Shown here: in pieces, positions 60,274-64,000 of the stretch | How positions within the stretch are numbered: the first letter of the stretch is position 1 | Layout: every line of letters starts with the position of its first letter | Assembly (NCBI RefSeq): GCF_040581415.1 | Contig: NZ_CP114014.1 | Span: 4,216,001-4,280,000, forward strand | Direction of reading: 5' to 3' | Length of the DNA stretch: 64,000 bases | Source: Paraconexibacter sp040581415 | GTDB lineage: Bacteria > Actinomycetota > Thermoleophilia > Solirubrobacterales > Solirubrobacteraceae | Position numbers and translations under genes: made by a program | The notes under the pieces: model-generated | What the model was told of the DNA's origin: nothing | Seen by the model: the letters and a program-made list of their open reading frames with translations, nothing else | The model's database searches: none

Positions 60274-61335
60274 CTACCCGAACAGCGGCGGGACCCCGTC
60301 CGGCAGCGGGCCCAGGTGCCGCGCGATCTCGGCCTGCGGGACGGTCGCCAGCGCCGGCGGCGACCAGGTGGGGCTGCGGTCCTTGTCGACGACCGCCGCG
60401 CGGATGCCCTCGACGAAGTCCGGCGTGTCCAGGAACGCGAGCGACGTCGCCCACTCGTGCTCAAGGCACTCCTCGAGCGAGTCCAGCGCCGCCGCGCGCC
60501 GCAGCGCCGCCAGCGTGACGGCGACCGACGTCGGCGACTGGCGCTCGACCAGGTCCGCGGCGGCGTGCGCACCGGTCTCGGGCCGCTCGCGCAGCCGCGC
60601 CACGATCTGGGCCGCGTCGTCGCCGGCGTAGCACTCGTCGATCCAGTCCCGGCCCTCCTCGAGCGTCGACCCGGGGATCTCCCCGCTGCGCATGCTCGCC
60701 GCGGTCAGGACGGTCGGGACGTCGGCCCCGGTGACCAGCGCAGCCGCGACCTCGTCGACCTCCTCGGCGGCGAGGAAGCTCCGCGCGAATCCGCACGCCA
60801 GGACATCGCCCGCGCCCACGCTCGCACCGGTCAGGGCGAGGTGCGTCCCCAGCTCGCCCGGCGCCCGCGAGAGCAGGAACGTCCCGCCGACGTCCGGCGT
60901 GAAGCCGATGCCGACCTCCGGCATCGCGAAGCGCACGCGCTCGGTGACGACGGCGTGGCTGGCGTGGGCGGCGAGCCCGACGCCGCCGCCCATGACGACG
61001 CCGTCCAGCACCGCCACGATCGGCTTGCCGTAGCTCGCGATGCGCGCGTTCAGCCGGTACTCCTCGCGCCAGAAGTCCATCACCGGCGTGCGGTCGGTCG
61101 CCAGCGCGGAGTCGCGCATCAGGATGACGTCGCCGCCGGCGCACAGGCCGCGCTCGCCCGCGCCGTCGAGCAGGACGCAGGCGACCGCGTCGTCCCCCTC
61201 CCACGCCGTGAGCGCCTCGTCGATCAGCCGGATCATCTCCAGCGTCAGCGCGTTGATGGCCCGCGGGCGGTTGAGCGTGATGCGGCCCAGGCGGCCGTCG
61301 GTGCTCACGAGGACGGGGCGTTCGGCGTCGGTCAC
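60274..61335 (-). CDS. Enoyl-CoA hydratase/isomerase family, 3-hydroxyisobutyryl-CoA hydrolase-like
   Basis: 353 residues from GTG 61335, longer than the usual 260-residue hydratases, as expected for HIBCH-type hydrolases. GRITLNRPRAINALTLEMI, GLCAGGDVILMRD, GGGVGLAAHASHAVVTERVRFAMPEVGIGFTPDVGGTFLLSRAPG are all crotonase signatures, and MPEVGIGFTPDVGGT is the HIBCH variant. It would act in valine catabolism. Divergent from the zinc alcohol dehydrogenase by 31 bp. Confidence 0.88.
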   Translation of the reverse strand: MTDAERPVLVSTDGRLGRITLNRPRAINALTLEMIRLIDEALTAWEGDDAVACVLLDGAGERGLCAGGDVILMRDSALATDRTPVMDFWREEYRLNARIASYGKPIVAVLDGVVMGGGVGLAAHASHAVVTERVRFAMPEVGIGFTPDVGGTFLLSRAPGELGTHLALTGASVGAGDVLACGFARSFLAAEEVDEVAAALVTGADVPTVLTAASMRSGEIPGSTLEEGRDWIDECYAGDDAAQIVARLRERPETGAHAAADLVERQSPTSVAVTLAALRRAAALDSLEECLEHEWATSLAFLDTPDFVEGIRAAVVDKDRSPTWSPPALATVPQAEIARHLGPLPDGVPPLFG

Positions 61336-61366
61336 GCGCCCATCGTAGATCCCCGATGATGGACGG

Positions 61367-62476
61367 ATGAGAGCCGCTGTCGTGCGCACACCGTCAGGCC
61401 CGTTCACGGTCGAGGAGGTCCGGGACCCCTCGCCGCGCGCCGGCGAGATCATGGTGCAGGTCGCCGCCTGCGGAGTCTGCCACACCGACCTGCACATCCA
61501 CGACGGGTCGGTCGCGTTCCCGCTGCCCTGCGTCCTCGGCCACGAGGTGTCCGGCACCGTCGTCGAGACCGGGGCCGGCGTCACCGGCCTGCAGACCGGT
61601 GATCGCGTCGTCGGCGCGTTCATCATGCCCTGCGGCAGCTGCGCGATGTGCGCGGCCGGCCGCGAGGAGTTGTGCGAGCCGTTCTTCGCCCACAACCGTC
61701 TCAAGGGCACGCTCTACGACGGCGAGACGCGACTGCACGACGCCGCCGGGGAGCCGCTCGCGATGTACTCGATGGGCGGGCTGGGCGAGCTCGCCGTCAT
61801 GCCCGCGCTCGCCGCCGCCCGCCTGCCGGACGAGCTGCCGCTGATCGAGCCCGCGATCCTGGGCTGCGCGCTGCTGACCGCCTACGGCGCGGTGCGGCAC
61901 GTCGCCGACCTGCAGCCCGGGCAGACCGTCGCCGTCGTCGGCGCGGGCGGCGTGGGCACGAGCATCGTCCAGGTGGCGCGCGCCCTCGGCGCGGGCCGGA
62001 TCATCGCCGTCGACACGGCCGCCGACAAGCTGGCCGCCGCGACCGCGCTCGGGGCGACCCACGTCGTCAACGCCGCGGCCGGCGATGCCGCCGACGCCGT
62101 CCGCGAGCTGACCCGGGGCGCCGGGGCCGACGTCGTCTTCGAGGCGGTCGGGCTGCCGGCGACGTTCCGGCAGGCCACCGAGATCGTGGCCGACGGCGGA
62201 CGCTGCGTCATGGTCGGCATCGCCCCCACCGGCCGCACCGCCGAGGTCGAGATCACGCGCCTGGTCCGTCGCAAGCTGCAGATCCTGGGGTCGTTCGGCG
62301 GGCGGCCGCGGGCCGACCTGCCGGCGCTCATGCGGATGGCGGCAGATGGGCAGCTGGACCTGCGCGGTGCGATCAGCGAGCGCTTCACCCTCGATCAGGC
62401 GGACACGGCGTACACCCGGCTGCGGGAGGGCACGATCGTCGGCCGCGCGATCATCGAGATGGACGCCGCGGCCTGA
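61367..62476 (+). CDS. Zinc-dependent alcohol dehydrogenase (MDR family)
   Basis: 369 residues. Catalytic zinc ligand in CGVCHTDLHIHD, GHEVSGTV, structural-zinc Cys cluster in CGSCAMCAAGREELC, and NAD motif VVGAGGVGTSIVQVA. Asp in AVDTAADK after the second strand favours NAD. Medium-chain alcohol or hydroxyacyl substrate; the neighbouring crotonase and monooxygenase-like genes make acyl-chain or ketone metabolism plausible. Not closely similar to the MDR at 49.2 kb. Confidence 0.92.
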   Translation: MRAAVVRTPSGPFTVEEVRDPSPRAGEIMVQVAACGVCHTDLHIHDGSVAFPLPCVLGHEVSGTVVETGAGVTGLQTGDRVVGAFIMPCGSCAMCAAGREELCEPFFAHNRLKGTLYDGETRLHDAAGEPLAMYSMGGLGELAVMPALAAARLPDELPLIEPAILGCALLTAYGAVRHVADLQPGQTVAVVGAGGVGTSIVQVARALGAGRIIAVDTAADKLAAATALGATHVVNAAAGDAADAVRELTRGAGADVVFEAVGLPATFRQATEIVADGGRCVMVGIAPTGRTAEVEITRLVRRKLQILGSFGGRPRADLPALMRMAADGQLDLRGAISERFTLDQADTAYTRLREGTIVGRAIIEMDAAA

Positions 62477-62547
62477 CATCGCCGGGCAGGGCGGAGTACC
62501 CTAGGTCGCCCGCGAGTATCCCCCACCGCCTCCAGGAGAACCACCGC

Positions 62548-63528
62548 ATGAAGACACGCTTCACCGAGACCTTCGGGATCGAGCACCCCATCGTCCAGGG
62601 CGGCATGCAGTGGGTCGGCCGCGCCGAGCTCGTCGCGGCCGTCGCCAACGCCGGCGCCCTCGGGTGCATTACCGCGCTCACGCAGCCCACCCCGGAGGAC
62701 CTCACGAAGGAGATCGCGCGCTGCCGCGAGCTCACCGACAAGCCGTTCGGCGTGAACCTCACGATCCTGCCGTCGATCACGCCGCCGCCGTACGCCGAGT
62801 ACGCGCAGGCGATCGTCGAGGCCGGCGTGAAGATCGTCGAAACCGCCGGCAACAACCCCGTCGAGTTCCTGAAGATCTTCAAGCCCGCCGGCATCAAGAC
62901 CATCCACAAGGCCACCACCGTCCGGCACGCCCTCAAGGCCCAGTCGATCGGCGTGGACGCCGTCTCCATCGACGGCCTGGACTGCGCCGGGCACCCCGGC
63001 GAGGACGACGTCCCCGGCCTCGTGCTCATCCCCGCCGCGGCCGACCAGCTGGACTGCGTCCTGATCGCCTCCGGCGGCATCGCCGACGCCCGCGGCCTGG
63101 TCGCCGCCCTCGCCCTCGGCGCCGACGCGGTCAACATGGGCACGCGCTTCATGTGCACCGTCGAGTCCCCGATCCACGACAACATCAAGCAGCACCTCGT
63201 CCAGGCCGACGAGCGCCAGACCGACCTGATCTTCCGCTCCTACCGCAATACCGCGCGCGTGGCGAAGAACAGCGTCAGCCAGCAGGTCATCGAGATCGAG
63301 AAGGAAGGCCGCCCGTTCGAGGACGTCCGCGACCTCGTCTCCGGCGCCCGCGGCAAGACCGTCTACGAGACGGGCGACCCCGACGCCGGCATCTGGTCCG
63401 CCGGCCTCTGCCAGGGCCTGATCCACGACGTCCCGACCTGCGCCGAGCTGGTCGACCGCATGATGACCGAGGCCGAGGCGATCATCGCCGACCGCCTCAA
63501 CGCGTTCGTCGGCAGCGCGACGGTCTAG
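62548..63528 (+). CDS. Nitronate monooxygenase / FabK-like FMN enzyme (2-nitropropane dioxygenase family)
   Basis: 326 residues from ATG 62548 with AGGAGA site 8 nt upstream. EHPIVQGGMQWVGRAELVAAVANAGALGCI is the FMN-binding start of the NMO/FabK TIM barrel, and ASGGIADARGLVAALALGADAVNMGTRF the phosphate-binding motif. GLDCAGHPGEDD carries the His of NMO-type enzymes. It oxidises a nitronate or reduces an enoyl group; the NMO reading is favoured by that motif. Followed by a strong hairpin. Confidence 0.9.
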   Translation: MKTRFTETFGIEHPIVQGGMQWVGRAELVAAVANAGALGCITALTQPTPEDLTKEIARCRELTDKPFGVNLTILPSITPPPYAEYAQAIVEAGVKIVETAGNNPVEFLKIFKPAGIKTIHKATTVRHALKAQSIGVDAVSIDGLDCAGHPGEDDVPGLVLIPAAADQLDCVLIASGGIADARGLVAALALGADAVNMGTRFMCTVESPIHDNIKQHLVQADERQTDLIFRSYRNTARVAKNSVSQQVIEIEKEGRPFEDVRDLVSGARGKTVYETGDPDAGIWSAGLCQGLIHDVPTCAELVDRMMTEAEAIIADRLNAFVGSATV

Positions 63529-63536
63529 ACACGGAC

Positions 63537-63579
63537 GTGGCAGCGCCAGCTGTCGAAAACCGACACCTGGCGCTGCCAC
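63537..63579. terminator. Bidirectional terminator hairpin
   Basis: GTGGCAGCGCCAG pairs with CTGGCGCTGCCAC, continuing after one mismatch with TGTCG/CGACA around a 5-nt loop, between convergent genes. Confidence 0.75.
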
Positions 63580-63589
63580 CCCGTCCCGG

Positions 63590-63796
63590 TCAGTCCAGCT
63601 TGAAGCCGAGCTTCACCGTCACCTGGAAGTGGGCGACGGCGCCGTCCGCGATGTGCCCGCGGACGTCGCCCACCTCGAACCACTCGAGGTTGCGCACGGT
63701 CTGCGACGCCTTGGCGACCGCCTTGCGCACGGCGTCGTCGACACTCTCGGTCGACGACCCGGTGACCTCGATGCTCTTGTAGACGTGGTCGGACAT
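63590..63796 (-). CDS. Dodecin family flavin-binding protein
   Basis: 68 residues from ATG 63796. VYKSIEVTGSSTESVDDAVRKAVAKASQTVRNLEWFEV is the dodecin signature, ending in GHIADGAVAHFQVTVKLGFKL. Twelve copies form a hollow sphere that stores FMN, riboflavin or lumichrome. The Trp in LEWFEV stacks on the flavin. Located after a terminator and before 145 bp of promoter DNA. Confidence 0.95.
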   Translation of the reverse strand: MSDHVYKSIEVTGSSTESVDDAVRKAVAKASQTVRNLEWFEVGDVRGHIADGAVAHFQVTVKLGFKLD

Positions 63797-63941
63797 GCTG
63801 CTCCTTCGGTTGCCTGCGGGACGCCTTCGGCCTACCCGGACTCGGCCGGCGTCACTCGGCGGACGGTCCGGCGCGCGCCGGGCGGGTAGGTTCCGCACCT
63901 GCGCCCGATGTCCCCTGAAGGCCCGAGCAGAGGAGAGCAAC

Positions 63942-64000
63942 GTGTCTGACCCCCGTTCCGCCGGAGCTGCCGGCATCGCCCGCGGCCTGATCGGTGCCGC
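63942..64000 (+). CDS. Start of an unidentified gene, cut by the right edge
   Basis: GTG 63942 is preceded by GAGGAG 7 nt upstream, giving the frame MSDPRSAGAAGIARGLIGA, open to the edge. Too short to recognise. Confidence 0.45.
   Translation, partial: MSDPRSAGAAGIARGLIGA

Overview
The window is very GC-rich (roughly 70% or more by eye), densely coding DNA with frequent GTG starts and 1-4 base start/stop overlaps. The gene content fits a high-GC actinobacterium of the Thermoleophilia / Solirubrobacterales type. Pointers are a SUF-only Fe-S assembly set, a cyclic-di-AMP riboswitch in front of a cell-wall hydrolase, several secreted proteins with paired peptidoglycan-binding repeats of the form LGDR-x-L-x-x-G, and secreted hydrolases ending in basic beta-rich tails. 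The lineage is inferred from gene content, not proved. I saw no rRNA, tRNA, CRISPR array, transposase or phage gene.

Layout. 1-9.5 kb: end of an SDR, acyl-CoA ligase with an SCP2-like partner, a GGQ ribosome-rescue hydrolase, an O-methyltransferase, a phospholipase D-like protein, a LOG-family protein, a DCC-family protein, the riboswitch-controlled NlpC/P60 hydrolase, an M20 peptidase and a Bcp-type peroxiredoxin. 9.5-12.6 kb: an MscS channel and a secreted S15-like hydrolase. 12.8-24.3 kb: the SUF system in dispersed blocks (sufB-sufD with a Rieske protein at 12.9-16.0 kb, sufU at 19.9 kb, and an Rrf2 regulator with sufC-sufS at 21.7-24.3 kb). Between the blocks lie an RGG-rich protein, a methyltransferase, a coiled-coil M15-like peptidase and an AsnC/EamA pair. 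24.4-41.9 kb: lipid, membrane and metabolic genes (desaturase, secreted hydrolase with a beta-propeller protein, ferredoxin reductase, histidine kinase with a GH63-like enzyme, SNF2 helicase, AzlCD, acyl-CoA oxidase-like protein, rhomboid, cold-shock protein).

42.4-49.0 kb is a glycan cluster. An FdtA-like ketoisomerase and a DegT aminotransferase would make a dTDP-3-amino-3,6-dideoxyhexose. An acyltransferase-like protein, a methyltransferase and a GT2 glycosyltransferase follow in the same operon. An FAD-dependent protein and a second, paralogous methyltransferase face them. 49.2-56.5 kb holds a zinc alcohol dehydrogenase beside a small protein with an alternating-histidine motif, an LtrA membrane protein, a secreted clan-A glycosidase, an M23 peptidase with two peptidoglycan-binding domains, and a thioester-reductase-like SDR.

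56.5-60.2 kb holds a small protein and a degenerate anti-sigma-like ATPase domain behind a TGTGA-N6-TCACA palindrome. Next comes the most system-like module: an SMC/RecF-like ABC ATPase with a central CxxC, coupled by GTGA overlap to a 131-residue helical protein. The ATPase C-terminus and the small protein share an R-x-x-I-E ... A-L-x-x-A-x-H pattern, which suggests HEPN-like domains and possibly a defence or tRNase-type system. 60.3-64 kb: enoyl-CoA hydratase family, zinc alcohol dehydrogenase, nitronate monooxygenase-like protein, dodecin, and the start of one more gene at the right edge.
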